41,076 nt of DNA from Balneolaceae bacterium. GTDB taxonomy: Bacteria; Bacteroidota; Rhodothermia; Balneolales; Balneolaceae. Location of the stretch: positions 1 through 41,076 of the forward strand of contig REDA01000055.1 of the NCBI GenBank assembly GCA_007693745.1, read 5' to 3'. Both the position numbers and the translations under genes were made by a program. Shown here piece by piece: positions 1 through 8,664 of this stretch (its first letter is position 1; each line of letters starts with the position of its first letter). A model generated the notes under the pieces. The model was given only the letters and a program-made list of their open reading frames with translations, made no database searches and was not told where the DNA came from.

Positions 1-6
1 TTTTCA

Positions 7-39
7 TTGCAAAAAAGCGCTTACATTTAACTATATTTG
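7..39 (+). promoter_or_regulatory. Candidate Bacteroidota-type promoter for the acyl-CoA dehydrogenase gene
   Basis: TATATTTG at 32-39 matches the Bacteroidota -7 element TAnnTTTG, and a TTG lies at 7-9, where a -33 element could sit. The 22-base gap is slightly longer than usual. The start codon is 36 bases downstream, with a CCGGAG ribosome-binding-like stretch at 56-61. The call rests on motif matching by eye only. Confidence 0.35.
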
Positions 40-74
40 AAAAAATCAACATCAACCGGAGATTATAGTCAGTC

Positions 75-1241
75 ATGAATCCACAGACAGCAGCCATTTC
101 ACCCCTCACGCATTTAACTGAAGATGAACAGATGCTATGCGATGCCGCCGCCGAGTTTGCTGAAACCGTGATCCGCCCCAAAGTTCACGAAATGGATGAG
201 GCTGCTGAACTGGATCCTGACCTGATCAGGAGTTTCTTTGATATGGGTTTTATGGGAATTGAGATCCCGGAGGAGTATCAGGGGGGAGGCGGAACGTTTT
301 TTATGAGCATTGTGGCCATTGAGCAGATCTCCCGGGTTGACGCTTCCGTGGGTGTGTTTATGGATGTACAGAACACCCTTGTCAACAACGCTTTTTTGCG
401 GTGGGGCTCCCCGGACTTAAAAGAACGCTTCTTGCCACTTCTGGCTACCGAAAAAGTGGGCGCGTACTGCCTTTCCGAGGCCGGCTCGGGAAGTGATGCC
501 TTTGCGCTGAAATGTTCTGCCCGGGAAGAGGGAGATGCGTATATACTAAACGGCACCAAGCTCTGGATCACCAATGCAAAGGAAGCCGATCTCTTTCTCA
601 TTTTTGCAACAGTGGATGCGGGAGCCGGTTACAAAGGGATCACCTGTTTTATTGCTGAACGCGGTATGGAAGGCTTTTCCATTTCCAAAAAAGAAAACAA
701 ACTGGGAATCAGGGCAAGTTCTACCTGCGAGTTGCTGCTCGAAGATGTGAAGATTCCGAAAGAGAATATCCTCGGAGAGGTCGGTAAGGGATACAAAGTT
801 GCCATCGAGACACTCAACGAGGGACGCATTGGCATCGGCGCTCAGATGATCGGCATTGCGCAGGGTGCTTTTGACGCTGCGGTTGCCTACACTACCGAAA
901 GGAAGCAGTTCGGAAGAGCGATTGCCGATTTTCAGGGGGTACAGTTCCAGCTCGCCCGAATGGCTACCGAACTGGAAATGGCACGACTGCTGGTCTATAA
1001 TGCAGCCCGGTTAAAGGAAGCCGGTCAGCCATTCCTGAAAGAGGCAGCCATGGCTAAATTCTACAGCTCAGAAGTGGCTGAAAAGGTCAGCTCCATGGCT
1101 GTAGATCTGTTCGGCGGGTACGGCTATGTAAAAGAGTATCCGGTTGAGAAGTACTTCCGTGACTCCAAAATCGGGAAAATTTACGAAGGCACGTCCAATA
1201 TGCAGCTGCAAACCATCGCTAAAATCATTCTCAAAGGCTGA
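75..1241 (+). CDS. Acyl-CoA dehydrogenase (short/branched-chain type)
   Basis: A 388-residue FAD-dependent acyl-CoA dehydrogenase, which introduces the alpha-beta double bond in fatty-acid or branched-chain acyl-CoA breakdown and passes electrons to ETF. Full length for the family. The N-terminal helical domain is at about 10-125. The flavin-contacting segment CLSEAGSGSDAFAL lies near residues 132-145 and WITNA near 165, and a C-terminal helical domain follows. The catalytic glutamate is in YEGTSNMQ near residue 370. The CLSEAGSGSD-FALK wording is closer to the short/branched-chain dehydrogenases than to glutaryl- or isovaleryl-CoA enzymes, but the exact substrate cannot be read. It is monocistronic here, followed by about 300 bases without a gene. 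Confidence 0.93.
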   Translation: MNPQTAAISPLTHLTEDEQMLCDAAAEFAETVIRPKVHEMDEAAELDPDLIRSFFDMGFMGIEIPEEYQGGGGTFFMSIVAIEQISRVDASVGVFMDVQNTLVNNAFLRWGSPDLKERFLPLLATEKVGAYCLSEAGSGSDAFALKCSAREEGDAYILNGTKLWITNAKEADLFLIFATVDAGAGYKGITCFIAERGMEGFSISKKENKLGIRASSTCELLLEDVKIPKENILGEVGKGYKVAIETLNEGRIGIGAQMIGIAQGAFDAAVAYTTERKQFGRAIADFQGVQFQLARMATELEMARLLVYNAARLKEAGQPFLKEAAMAKFYSSEVAEKVSSMAVDLFGGYGYVKEYPVEKYFRDSKIGKIYEGTSNMQLQTIAKIILKG

Positions 1242-1380
1242 TAGGGAAACGCCAAAATCACATTTCTGAATCTGTTTATAACAAATTATATTGTCGGGAA
1301 TGATTTCTGAAAAGGAATCTGTTCTGAATAGATAATACGGTGCCTTGAAAACCAGTGATTTTGCGCAACATTAAGGTGAA
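1242..1380. other. Intergenic stretch, no gene seen
   Basis: This is the first half of the 303-base gap between the acyl-CoA dehydrogenase and PAS genes. It is AT-rich, with no convincing reading frame, hairpin with T-tract or RNA. The second half of the gap holds the interspersed repeat annotated separately. Confidence 0.5.
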
Positions 1381-1480
1381 AGTAAATTTAAAATCTCAGC
1401 GTATTTACAATACACAAGGATTTTAAAGTTGCGACAATCAAGATATTGGGTAAAAGAACATTTTTTAAAAGCCACCAATA
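1381..1480. repeat. Diverged interspersed repeat, copy 1
   Basis: About 100 bases that align without a gap to 18666-18765. A 19-base identical core spans 1417-1435 (matching 18702-18720), and scattered identities lie on both sides, including GTATTTAC at 1401-1408. Some similarity may continue to about 1515 with a small gap. Both copies lie in intergenic DNA just upstream of a plus-strand gene. The family is unidentified. It could be a MITE-like element or the remnant of a repeated small gene. Confidence 0.6.
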
Positions 1481-1544
1481 TGGCTAAACTATCTTCCGGA
1501 AACGAGACTGTATAAGTATAAACATCTTTTGAAATCATAGTTTT

Positions 1545-2801
1545 ATGAATAATCTTGAGGAACTGCTTGAGAATTGCAGTAAAGACCAAACATCCTTCTC
1601 CAAACTAAAACATCTGTTCAGTGAGCTTCTCGAGGAAAAAGAGTCACTCGCTGCACAGCTGAATCTTTTGGAACGTGCCATAAGCAGTGACTACGATTCC
1701 ATTTTAATCACCACTCTTCAGCTTGAGGAACCGGGACCCGAAATTGTGTATGTGAACAACGGTTTCACCAAAATGACCGGTTACAGCCGCGAAGAAGCGA
1801 TCGGTAAAACACCCCGTATGCTGCAGGGACCCAAAACAGACAGAACCGTACTGGATAAGCTGAAGCAGAGACTTAAAGAGGGACAAGCTTTTTTTGGTCA
1901 CACCGTCAACTACCGCAAGGATGGAAGTGAGTTTATCAATCAGTGGGATATTCATCCCTTGACAAACGAGCGGGGCGAGATTACTCACTGGGTCTCCTAT
2001 CAGCATGATATTACAGAGCGAAAGAGGTCGGAGAAGAAAGTGCTCGACTCGCAGCTTGAATTTGACCGACTGGAGGAAGAGTCGAAAAAAACACTGGTCG
2101 ATATCGACATTCAGGGAAATATCATCACCTCAAACAAAGCTTTTCGTGACCTTGTTGGATTTGATGAAGATGAATTAAAAACGAGAAAGATCTGGAATCT
2201 GCTTGAAGACGAAAAGGTGGAGAGTTTCAAGCACAAATTTGACAAATTCAAGCCCAGTGACTTTAATGATATCACGTTTGAACTCAAACTAAGCAATAAG
2301 TTTGGGAACCTTGTGGAAACAGAAGTCAAAACACGTTTACTCAGTATAGATGATCAAACTGTGATCCGGGCTTCTTTTGAAAACAAATCCCTCCAGAAGC
2401 GGATCATGGCCATGCTGAGGCAGCGGGATGTGAATTTTGAAAAAATGTTTGACATCACCAAGGATTTCCGTTACAAAATAAGTGCCGGGAAAGCAGGTTC
2501 TTCCGTGATTTTAAGTCTCTCGGATACCTATCAGTCTGTAACGGGATTTGAGATCTCAGAGACAAAAGGTCTTTCTTTGCAGCAGGTTGTTCATACGGAA
2601 GACCTCTGGAAACTTGAAGCCCATCTGGAGCACGTTCGCAGCGGCAGACCCAATACCGAACAGTACAGAATCAAAACCGTGGACGGATTCATTAATGTGA
2701 TCGATTATGCCAAACCGGTGTGGAACGAGCAGAAAGATGCTGTAATTGAAATAAAAGGATCGATTTCTACTGAGATCTCATCCGAAGCCGCAACAAAATA
2801 G
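1545..2801 (+). CDS. Triple-PAS domain sensor protein without output domain; first PAS is LOV-like but lacks the photoactive cysteine
   Basis: A soluble 418-residue protein. A coiled-coil-like N-terminus (about 1-48) precedes a PAS/PAC unit (about 50-165, ending in the typical DITERKRSE). A second PAS unit covers about 170-285 and a third PAS_3-like unit about 300-412. No histidine kinase, GGDEF, EAL or HTH domain follows, so it probably works as a partner or adaptor. The first PAS resembles LOV photoreceptors (FTKMTGYSREE, NYRKDGSEF), but the LOV signature GxNCRFLQ reads GKTPRMLQ, so the flavin-adduct cysteine is replaced by proline. The ATG at 1545 has no clear Shine-Dalgarno sequence. sufE starts 26 bases after its stop, so the two may be cotranscribed. 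Confidence 0.85.
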   Translation: MNNLEELLENCSKDQTSFSKLKHLFSELLEEKESLAAQLNLLERAISSDYDSILITTLQLEEPGPEIVYVNNGFTKMTGYSREEAIGKTPRMLQGPKTDRTVLDKLKQRLKEGQAFFGHTVNYRKDGSEFINQWDIHPLTNERGEITHWVSYQHDITERKRSEKKVLDSQLEFDRLEEESKKTLVDIDIQGNIITSNKAFRDLVGFDEDELKTRKIWNLLEDEKVESFKHKFDKFKPSDFNDITFELKLSNKFGNLVETEVKTRLLSIDDQTVIRASFENKSLQKRIMAMLRQRDVNFEKMFDITKDFRYKISAGKAGSSVILSLSDTYQSVTGFEISETKGLSLQQVVHTEDLWKLEAHLEHVRSGRPNTEQYRIKTVDGFINVIDYAKPVWNEQKDAVIEIKGSISTEISSEAATK

Positions 2802-2827
2802 AGGCGGATTTCAGATTTTTTTGAATC

Positions 2828-3268
2828 ATGACTATACAGGACAAGCAGAACCGGATTATTCGGCAGTTTGAGCTTTTGGGTGACTGGCAGGAGCGCTATA
2901 AATATATCATCAAGCTCGGCCAGAAGCTTCCGCCTCTCGAAGAAGAGCATAAAACAGATGATAACCTGGTGAGAGGTTGTCAGTCGCAGGTTTGGCTCAA
3001 GACAGACTTAAAGGAGAACCGTATTCAATTCCATGCGGACAGTGATGCTGCCATCACCAAGGGGCTGGTTGCCCTGCTCGTGAATGTCTATTCGGATGAA
3101 GCGCCGGATGAAATTCTAAATGAAGAGCCGGTCTTTATCAAAAAAATCGGCATGGAAAAACACCTCTCTCCAACCCGGTCCAATGGTCTGGCATCGATGG
3201 TCAGGCAGATGAAAATCTATGCCATGGCCTACAAAAGCAAAATGGAACAGCACTCCTCCGAAAAATGA
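2828..3268 (+). CDS. sufE: SufE-family Fe-S cluster assembly sulfur acceptor
   Basis: A 146-residue SufE-like protein, the usual family size. SufE takes the persulfide sulfur from the cysteine desulfurase SufS and stimulates it during Fe-S cluster assembly in the cytoplasm. The acceptor cysteine is Cys51 in the hallmark stretch VRGCQSQVW, and the preceding LPPLEEEHKTDDNLV is also family-typical. No other suf genes are nearby. It sits between the PAS protein and a DsbA-like oxidoreductase. The ATG at 2828 gives the standard N-terminus. Confidence 0.9.
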   Translation: MTIQDKQNRIIRQFELLGDWQERYKYIIKLGQKLPPLEEEHKTDDNLVRGCQSQVWLKTDLKENRIQFHADSDAAITKGLVALLVNVYSDEAPDEILNEEPVFIKKIGMEKHLSPTRSNGLASMVRQMKIYAMAYKSKMEQHSSEK

Positions 3269-3350
3269 CCTTCTCTTTTTTGCGTTCTCAATAGCCTGCA
3301 GAATTGTTATCTTTTTCTGAACAAAGCTGAATAACCAACACATTCTACTC

Positions 3351-3971
3351 ATGAATAAATTATCCACTCAGATTATTGCTTTTGTCGTCGTTCTTGCCAT
3401 CGTTGCGGGAGCACTCTACTTCTCGGGAGTTTTTTCTTCTGACAACGGGGCTGTGGCCTCAGGAGAAGATCGCACTCCGAGACAGATCCAGATCCTTAAA
3501 TACAGTGATTACTCCTGTCCGGCCTGCAGGATTTACATCCCTTTTCAGGAGCAGTTGAAGGCGGAGTTTGGTGATCTTGTTGATATTCAGTACCGTTACT
3601 TCCCGCTCGATGGATTCCCTAACAGCAGAACAGCCGCCCACGCCGTGGAAGCTGCCAACCGCCAGGGCAAGTTTACCGAGATGCACAATCTTGTCTTTGA
3701 AAGACAGGATGAGTGGTCGCCCGGACATATCAATATTCGTGAATATGTAACCGCCTACGCAGAGCAGATAGGTCTGGATCGTGATCAGTTTCTTGCAGAT
3801 CTCGATTCCGACGAAGTACGGAACCGCGTGGAACAGCAGAAGCAGGAGGGAATGCGTCGAAGCGTGAATGCTACTCCAACGTACTTTATTGATGGCTTCA
3901 TGCTGCGTCAGAATCCTCAAAGTTATGAGCAGTTCAAAAGCATTGTTGAACTCTACATGTACAGAAACTGA
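3351..3971 (+). CDS. Membrane-anchored DsbA-like thiol:disulfide oxidoreductase
   Basis: A 206-residue protein with one N-terminal hydrophobic segment (about 8-27), which is an anchor or signal peptide. A DsbA/thioredoxin_4 domain follows. The redox motif is C56-P-A-C59 in DYSCPACR, and the cis-proline loop is NATPTYFIDG with Pro176. It should act outside the cytoplasmic membrane on disulfides of exported proteins. CPAC is unlike the CPHC of classical DsbA and resembles the BdbD/DsbA_2 group. It lies 28 bases before the carbonic anhydrase-like gene. TATCTTTT at 3308-3315 upstream could be a -7 promoter element. Confidence 0.87.
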   Translation: MNKLSTQIIAFVVVLAIVAGALYFSGVFSSDNGAVASGEDRTPRQIQILKYSDYSCPACRIYIPFQEQLKAEFGDLVDIQYRYFPLDGFPNSRTAAHAVEAANRQGKFTEMHNLVFERQDEWSPGHINIREYVTAYAEQIGLDRDQFLADLDSDEVRNRVEQQKQEGMRRSVNATPTYFIDGFMLRQNPQSYEQFKSIVELYMYRN

Positions 3972-3998
3972 TCCCTCTGCTCATCTGTCTGATTCGAT

Positions 3999-4562
3999 AT
4001 GATCTATGAATTCCTCGGGAAAGCCCCGCTCTTTGATGAATCGGTTTTTGTCGCTCCCAGCGCAGATATTATCGGAGATGTTACCATCGGGCACGAAAGT
4101 TCTGTCTGGTTTAATGTCACGGTAAGAGGAGATGTAAACAAAATCGTAATCGGGAACCGAACCAATATTCAGGATAATGCCTCCGTCCATGTGATGAACC
4201 AGGATGGGCCCTGTTTTATCGGGGATGATGTCACCATAGGGCACAACGCCATGGTTCACGGCTGCACAATCCACAACCGGGTTTTAATCGGGATTCATGC
4301 AACCGTTCTGGACAAAGCGGTGATTGAAGAGGATGTGATTGTAGCAGCCGGAAGCCTTGTTGCGCCGGGCAAAGTACTCGAATCGGGCTATCTCTACATG
4401 GGTACCCCTGCGAAAGCAGTTCGTAAACTGACAACTGCCGAGCTCGAATCCATACGATCCCATGCTGCCAATTATGTAAAATATCAGCGCACGTACCGCA
4501 GAGTGGATCATTACGACAAAAACCCTTTTTATGATTCTGAATCTCCTGGTTTGGATCTCTAA
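3999..4562 (+). CDS. Gamma-class carbonic anhydrase-like hexapeptide protein (YrdA/PaaY family)
   Basis: A 187-residue left-handed beta-helix protein with consecutive hexapeptide repeats (I-G-D-V-T-I-G-type) over about 15-150 and a C-terminal helix. The zinc ligands of the gamma carbonic anhydrase fold are present as His64 (ASVHV), His82 (IGHN) and His87 (MVHGC). The conserved Arg43, Asp45 and Gln58 are also there. Many members hydrate CO2, while others (YrdA, PaaY) have other or unknown roles, so activity cannot be assumed. The gene follows the DsbA-like gene closely on the same strand and starts at the ATG at 3999. Confidence 0.88.
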   Translation: MIYEFLGKAPLFDESVFVAPSADIIGDVTIGHESSVWFNVTVRGDVNKIVIGNRTNIQDNASVHVMNQDGPCFIGDDVTIGHNAMVHGCTIHNRVLIGIHATVLDKAVIEEDVIVAAGSLVAPGKVLESGYLYMGTPAKAVRKLTTAELESIRSHAANYVKYQRTYRRVDHYDKNPFYDSESPGLDL

Positions 4563-4697
4563 AAGTACCTCGTGAGCGTCTGGCATCACTGTACCGGAAT
4601 CGGGTTGCCGGTACCCGCCGCCCGGATGCTCTTCATTTAACACTCTGGCTTCCCCCTCTTATTTTCTATCTTTCCTGAGATTCAACACCCTACAGCC

Positions 4698-5864
4698 ATG
4701 GCCGGACTCTACATACACATTCCGTTTTGCAAGCAGGCCTGCAGCTACTGTGATTTCTATTTCTCTACCCGGCAGCAACTTCGCACACCTTTCCTTGAGA
4801 CTCTTGTAAAAGAGATCCGTTCTTATCAGGATACCGAACTTTCGGAGATCGTGTGGCAAACCCTCTATCTTGGAGGCGGCACTCCTTCCCTGCTCAGTGA
4901 ACGGGAGCTGACCCTGATTTTTGATGCGGTTCATGATGTGTTCCGCACTGACTTTCGGGAGGTCACAATGGAATTGAATCCGGATGACGTGACAGCTGAA
5001 TACCTGAATACTATTCGGGATGCAGGCGTCAACAGAGCCAGTATGGGGGTTCAGTCCTTTCAGCCGGAGCTTCTTCGGTTTATGCACAGGGCCCATACCG
5101 CTGAAGAGGCTTTCACCGCCCTGCAGACTCTCAGGGAGACAGGTTTCCCGTCCTACACTGCGGATCTGATCTATGGGAACCCGCAGCAGGATCTGAAAAT
5201 GCTTGAAAAAGACATCTCAGAGATGCTTCGATTTGCCCCTCCCCACATTTCCGCCTACTCTCTGACCATAGAGCCGGGAACCCGTCTGGGAAAGCAGCTG
5301 GAACTCGGGCGGCTCTCCCCTGCAGATGATGAGATCGTGGCTAGGCACCACTCTCTGCTCAGAGCCCTGCTTGGCGATGCCGGCCTCTCTCAGTATGAGG
5401 TGAGCAACTATGCCATTCCGGGGAAGGAAGCTCTTCATAACAGTAACTACTGGAGACATGAACCATACCTTGGGTTCGGTCCCTCTGCACACTCGTTTAT
5501 CCCGCATCAGAACCATGCAAAACGGTGGAAAAACCGGTCGGATCTGAAAGCTTATCTCTCCTCTGAACAGGGAGCATTTCAAGAAGAGGCGGAGACTCTG
5601 GATCTGCATACACTCGCCGAAGAGAGGCTGATGCTGGGAATGCGCACCCGCGAAGGAGTTTCCCTTTCCGAGTTGAGTTCTGCGTATGATTACCATCTGG
5701 CAGAAGAACAATTTGAATGGATCCGGGAACAGAAGCGGAAAAGAATGATTGAATCTGATCCGGATCGGATTACCTGTACGGCTGATGGCCTGTTGATTGC
5801 CGATTATCTCATTGTAGAGCTCCTGAGCAGGCATTCAGGAGAAAAAAAGAGGGGATCCGGATGA
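4698..5864 (+). CDS. hemW: HemW-type radical SAM heme chaperone
   Basis: A 388-residue radical SAM protein. The cluster-binding cysteines are Cys11, Cys15 and Cys18 in PFCKQACSYCDFYF, followed by LYLGGGTPSLL. The HNSNYW sequence near residue 250 is the HNxxYW heme-binding signature that separates HemW (heme insertion chaperone) from the true oxygen-independent coproporphyrinogen oxidase HemN. A C-terminal HemN_C-like domain is present (LAEERLMLGMRTREGV, about 310 onward). The gene is probably transcribed alone. TATCTTTC at 4667-4674 upstream may be a promoter element. The ATG at 4698 gives the canonical MAGLYIHIPF start. Confidence 0.92.
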   Translation: MAGLYIHIPFCKQACSYCDFYFSTRQQLRTPFLETLVKEIRSYQDTELSEIVWQTLYLGGGTPSLLSERELTLIFDAVHDVFRTDFREVTMELNPDDVTAEYLNTIRDAGVNRASMGVQSFQPELLRFMHRAHTAEEAFTALQTLRETGFPSYTADLIYGNPQQDLKMLEKDISEMLRFAPPHISAYSLTIEPGTRLGKQLELGRLSPADDEIVARHHSLLRALLGDAGLSQYEVSNYAIPGKEALHNSNYWRHEPYLGFGPSAHSFIPHQNHAKRWKNRSDLKAYLSSEQGAFQEEAETLDLHTLAEERLMLGMRTREGVSLSELSSAYDYHLAEEQFEWIREQKRKRMIESDPDRITCTADGLLIADYLIVELLSRHSGEKKRGSG

Positions 5865-6004
5865 AAATCTGTAAAATTAAAGTGTACCTTACATTTCATA
5901 AAAGTGAAGGGATCATTGCTCTTCGCCATATATTATAAATTACCTTACAGACTGCCGTCCACTGTAACGGGCAGAAAAAACATTTGTATCACAGTTCGTA
6001 ATTC

Positions 6005-7192
6005 ATGGAAAAGAAAACCATAATTGTGGCCTTTGGCGGTGCTTCACCGGAACATGAGGTCTCCGTTTTGACAGCACACCAGGCCATCGCCGCCTTGCAG
6101 GAAGATAGTCCCTATGAGATTGTGCCCCTCTACATCACAAAATCGGGTAGATGGCTCACCGGAAACCCTCTTCTGGAGCTGAAGAATTTTGAGCATCTCA
6201 CGAAAACCGAAAATGATTCGATCCCCTGCAGCTTTGTCCAGAACAGATATGGCGCCACGGTACTGAGGATTGAGAAGAAAGGAATCTTCTCAGGTGCGGA
6301 AGAGGTTCAGCCCTATGTGGTTCTGAACGCTTTCCACGGTTCTTCCGGTGAAAATGGAGCTTTTCAGGGGATCTGTGAACTGTACAACATCCCCTGCACC
6401 GGCAGCGGTGTCACAGCCTCGGCTGTGGGTATGGACAAAGTGATGACAAAGCGGCTTTGCCGCTCAGCAGGGATTCCCGTGGTGGAGTGGGTCGATTTTC
6501 ATGAACAGGAGTGGATAGAACGGGAGAAGGCTCTCACTGAACAGATAGAAACGCTTGGCTATCCGGCAGTCGTGAAACCGGTTCATCTGGGCAGCAGTAT
6601 CGGTATTAAAATTGTCAGGAACAGAGAGTCCCTTATCCTGGCTGTGGAAGAAGCCTTTCGATATGACTCCCATCTGCTTGTTGAAAAAGCCGTTCATCCA
6701 CTCACGGAAATCAACTGCTCTGTTCTGGGAAGCGCGAAAGAGTACCGTGTAAGTGTTTGCGAGCGGCCTTTGGGAACGCAGGAACTGCTCTCTTTTCAGG
6801 ACAAATACATGTCGGACGAGAGCAGCAAGGGGATGGCTTCCGCCAGCCGTGTGATCCCGGCTGACATCCCCGCAGAACTCGCTTCCAAAATTCAGGAGAG
6901 TGCCGGATCCGTTTACGGACTGATTGGTTGCAACGGCCTTGCCAGGCTCGATTTCCTTCTTGAAAAAGGGACTGAAAACTACTTCTTTAATGAAATCAAT
7001 ACGATTCCGGGCTCCTTCTCCTTTTATCTATGGAAGGAATCGGGGATTGCATTCAGCGAACTGCTGAAAAAGCTGATCGATCTGGCTGTTGAGGATCAGC
7101 GGAAAAAAAACAGGCGCATCCGGAGCTATGAAACAAACTTATTGAGCCGCAAAGCCGTTAAGGGGATAAAAGGATTAAAAGGAACAAAATAA
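6005..7192 (+). CDS. ddl: D-alanine--D-alanine ligase
   Basis: A 395-residue ATP-grasp ligase that joins two D-alanines for peptidoglycan precursor synthesis in the cytoplasm. The N-terminal signature is VAFGGASPEHEVSV. TGSGVTASAVGMDK marks the start of the ATP-grasp domain. The ATP-binding lysine region is AVVKPVHLGSSIGI, and the Mg-binding end is FNEINTIPGSFS. The C-terminal FSFYLWKESG and the omega-loop stretch FQDKYMSDESSKG put it in the longer Ddl branch rather than the ~306-residue E. coli DdlB type. Whether it prefers D-Ala or D-Lac cannot be decided. Its stop codon overlaps the next start by one base (TAATG), so it is coupled to the solute-binding protein. Confidence 0.92.
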   Translation: MEKKTIIVAFGGASPEHEVSVLTAHQAIAALQEDSPYEIVPLYITKSGRWLTGNPLLELKNFEHLTKTENDSIPCSFVQNRYGATVLRIEKKGIFSGAEEVQPYVVLNAFHGSSGENGAFQGICELYNIPCTGSGVTASAVGMDKVMTKRLCRSAGIPVVEWVDFHEQEWIEREKALTEQIETLGYPAVVKPVHLGSSIGIKIVRNRESLILAVEEAFRYDSHLLVEKAVHPLTEINCSVLGSAKEYRVSVCERPLGTQELLSFQDKYMSDESSKGMASASRVIPADIPAELASKIQESAGSVYGLIGCNGLARLDFLLEKGTENYFFNEINTIPGSFSFYLWKESGIAFSELLKKLIDLAVEDQRKKNRRIRSYETNLLSRKAVKGIKGLKGTK

Positions 7193-8664
7193 TGAACAGA
7201 AACATACACCCATTCGCCTTCCTCATCTTCACCCTTCTTTTTCTTGGCAGTTGTGCCACCTCTTCCGACACCGTCATAGTGATTCAGGATGGTCCCAGAA
7301 CCGGAGCGGTAACCGATGATTTAGACGAAACAGAAAGTTTTTTTGAGCTCACTGTAGGACTCATGGATCCGGTTCGCAATTTCGACCCGCTGTTTGCGGA
7401 GAATCTGAGTACAAAAAAGGTGCTCTCCCTGCTCTATGAAGGGCTGTTTTCATTCAACAGCGAGGGTGAAATTGTGCCTCTTCTTGCTCAGGAGGTAAAC
7501 ATTAGTGAGGACGGTCTGGAATATGTGATTACACTGAACCGGGATCGTTTCTATCACGACAGCCCCGCTTTTACGGCCGGGCTCGGCCGTCGCATCCACG
7601 CATTGGATGTCAAATGGGCATTTGAGAGGGCTGCCAGAAGCGGGGTTCCCACTGCCGCGGCTGATCTGCTGATGGGGGTGCTTGGTTTTGAAAACTACTA
7701 CCTGGAGCAGCGGATGGTGTATGATCCGCAGGAGAGGGTTCTCGGCGAGGTAACCGGGATCATCGTGCCCAATGCTGAGACCATTGTGATACAGCTGATA
7801 GATGAAGATCCCGATTTTCTCAGAAAACTGGCCTCTCCCTATCTCTTTATCTACCCCAGGGAGGCATTGAGCAGCGGCCGGGACGGACTCAGCAGCCGTG
7901 CTGTGGGTACAGGCCTTTACACTCTCAGCAGAATCTCTTCAGAACGGGAACTTATCCTGACCCGTGACAATCGCGAACATAGCCGGGCCGGACGCGAATT
8001 GCCTCAGTTAAACAGAATTCTGATCAGAACATTTGACAGCGAAACCGCTCTTTTTCAGAGCTTTGCAAGAGAAGAAATCGACTGGATTCCTGAGCTGGGA
8101 CCCGAACTTCTGCTCCAGGTAACGGATGAGGATTACACTCTGCTCCCATCATACAGGGAACCCTATTCTCTGATGAATACAGGCCATTCCAGAGTATCTG
8201 CATTCTACCTGAGCCGCTCCACGCCGGATGAATGGCTCAGCGGCAGGATTGCTCTGCTTACCTCCGAAGATCTTACACTGCGGGGCTCAGCCTATTTACA
8301 AAACAGCCAGCTGGAAATATCAGACGAAGCCCGGCCGCGTGAACGCTATTTTGTCCCCTTCACGGATAATCTGGTGGCCCGTTCCATTCTCAACCAGCTG
8401 AATACGTTATTATTCCTGCCGGAATCCTCTCTCGCATTTTTCGACATCAGGGTACCAACACGACGAACCTCGATTCATACGGTTACTACCGATTCATTCC
8501 ATCAGAAGATGGCTCCTGTCACTGAGAACTACTGGCTCCGGATGGATACCCCGGTCGTGGGTCTGTTCCATCCTCATGTAACCGGTATCCGGTCAGGCGG
8601 AGCTCCATGGAGCCTGCCCGTTCACTATGTCCGGGTAAACCAGCGTCAGCAATCATCGCAATGA
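7192..8664 (+). CDS. Family 5 extracellular solute-binding lipoprotein (peptide/nickel ABC type)
   Basis: A 490-residue exported protein with a lipoprotein signal (residues 1-20, lipobox LGSC with Cys21) and an SBP_bac_5 domain. Typical stretches are LYEGLFSFN, the LAQEVNISEDGLEYVITL strand pattern and ALDVKWAFERA. Such proteins capture oligopeptides or other ligands for ABC importers. No permease or ATPase gene is near, so it is an orphan here, or serves a transporter encoded elsewhere. It overlaps ddl by 1 base and nadK by 4 bases, which implies coupled translation. The C-terminal third matches the family less well, so the binding specificity is unknown. Confidence 0.82.
   Translation: MNRNIHPFAFLIFTLLFLGSCATSSDTVIVIQDGPRTGAVTDDLDETESFFELTVGLMDPVRNFDPLFAENLSTKKVLSLLYEGLFSFNSEGEIVPLLAQEVNISEDGLEYVITLNRDRFYHDSPAFTAGLGRRIHALDVKWAFERAARSGVPTAAADLLMGVLGFENYYLEQRMVYDPQERVLGEVTGIIVPNAETIVIQLIDEDPDFLRKLASPYLFIYPREALSSGRDGLSSRAVGTGLYTLSRISSERELILTRDNREHSRAGRELPQLNRILIRTFDSETALFQSFAREEIDWIPELGPELLLQVTDEDYTLLPSYREPYSLMNTGHSRVSAFYLSRSTPDEWLSGRIALLTSEDLTLRGSAYLQNSQLEISDEARPRERYFVPFTDNLVARSILNQLNTLLFLPESSLAFFDIRVPTRRTSIHTVTTDSFHQKMAPVTENYWLRMDTPVVGLFHPHVTGIRSGGAPWSLPVHYVRVNQRQQSSQ

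Noticed and set aside
4591-4614. GTACCGG...CCGGTAC hairpin after the carbonic anhydrase-like gene as a terminator
   Set aside because: The 7-bp stem is real, but no T-run follows on either strand, so it is not a typical intrinsic terminator.
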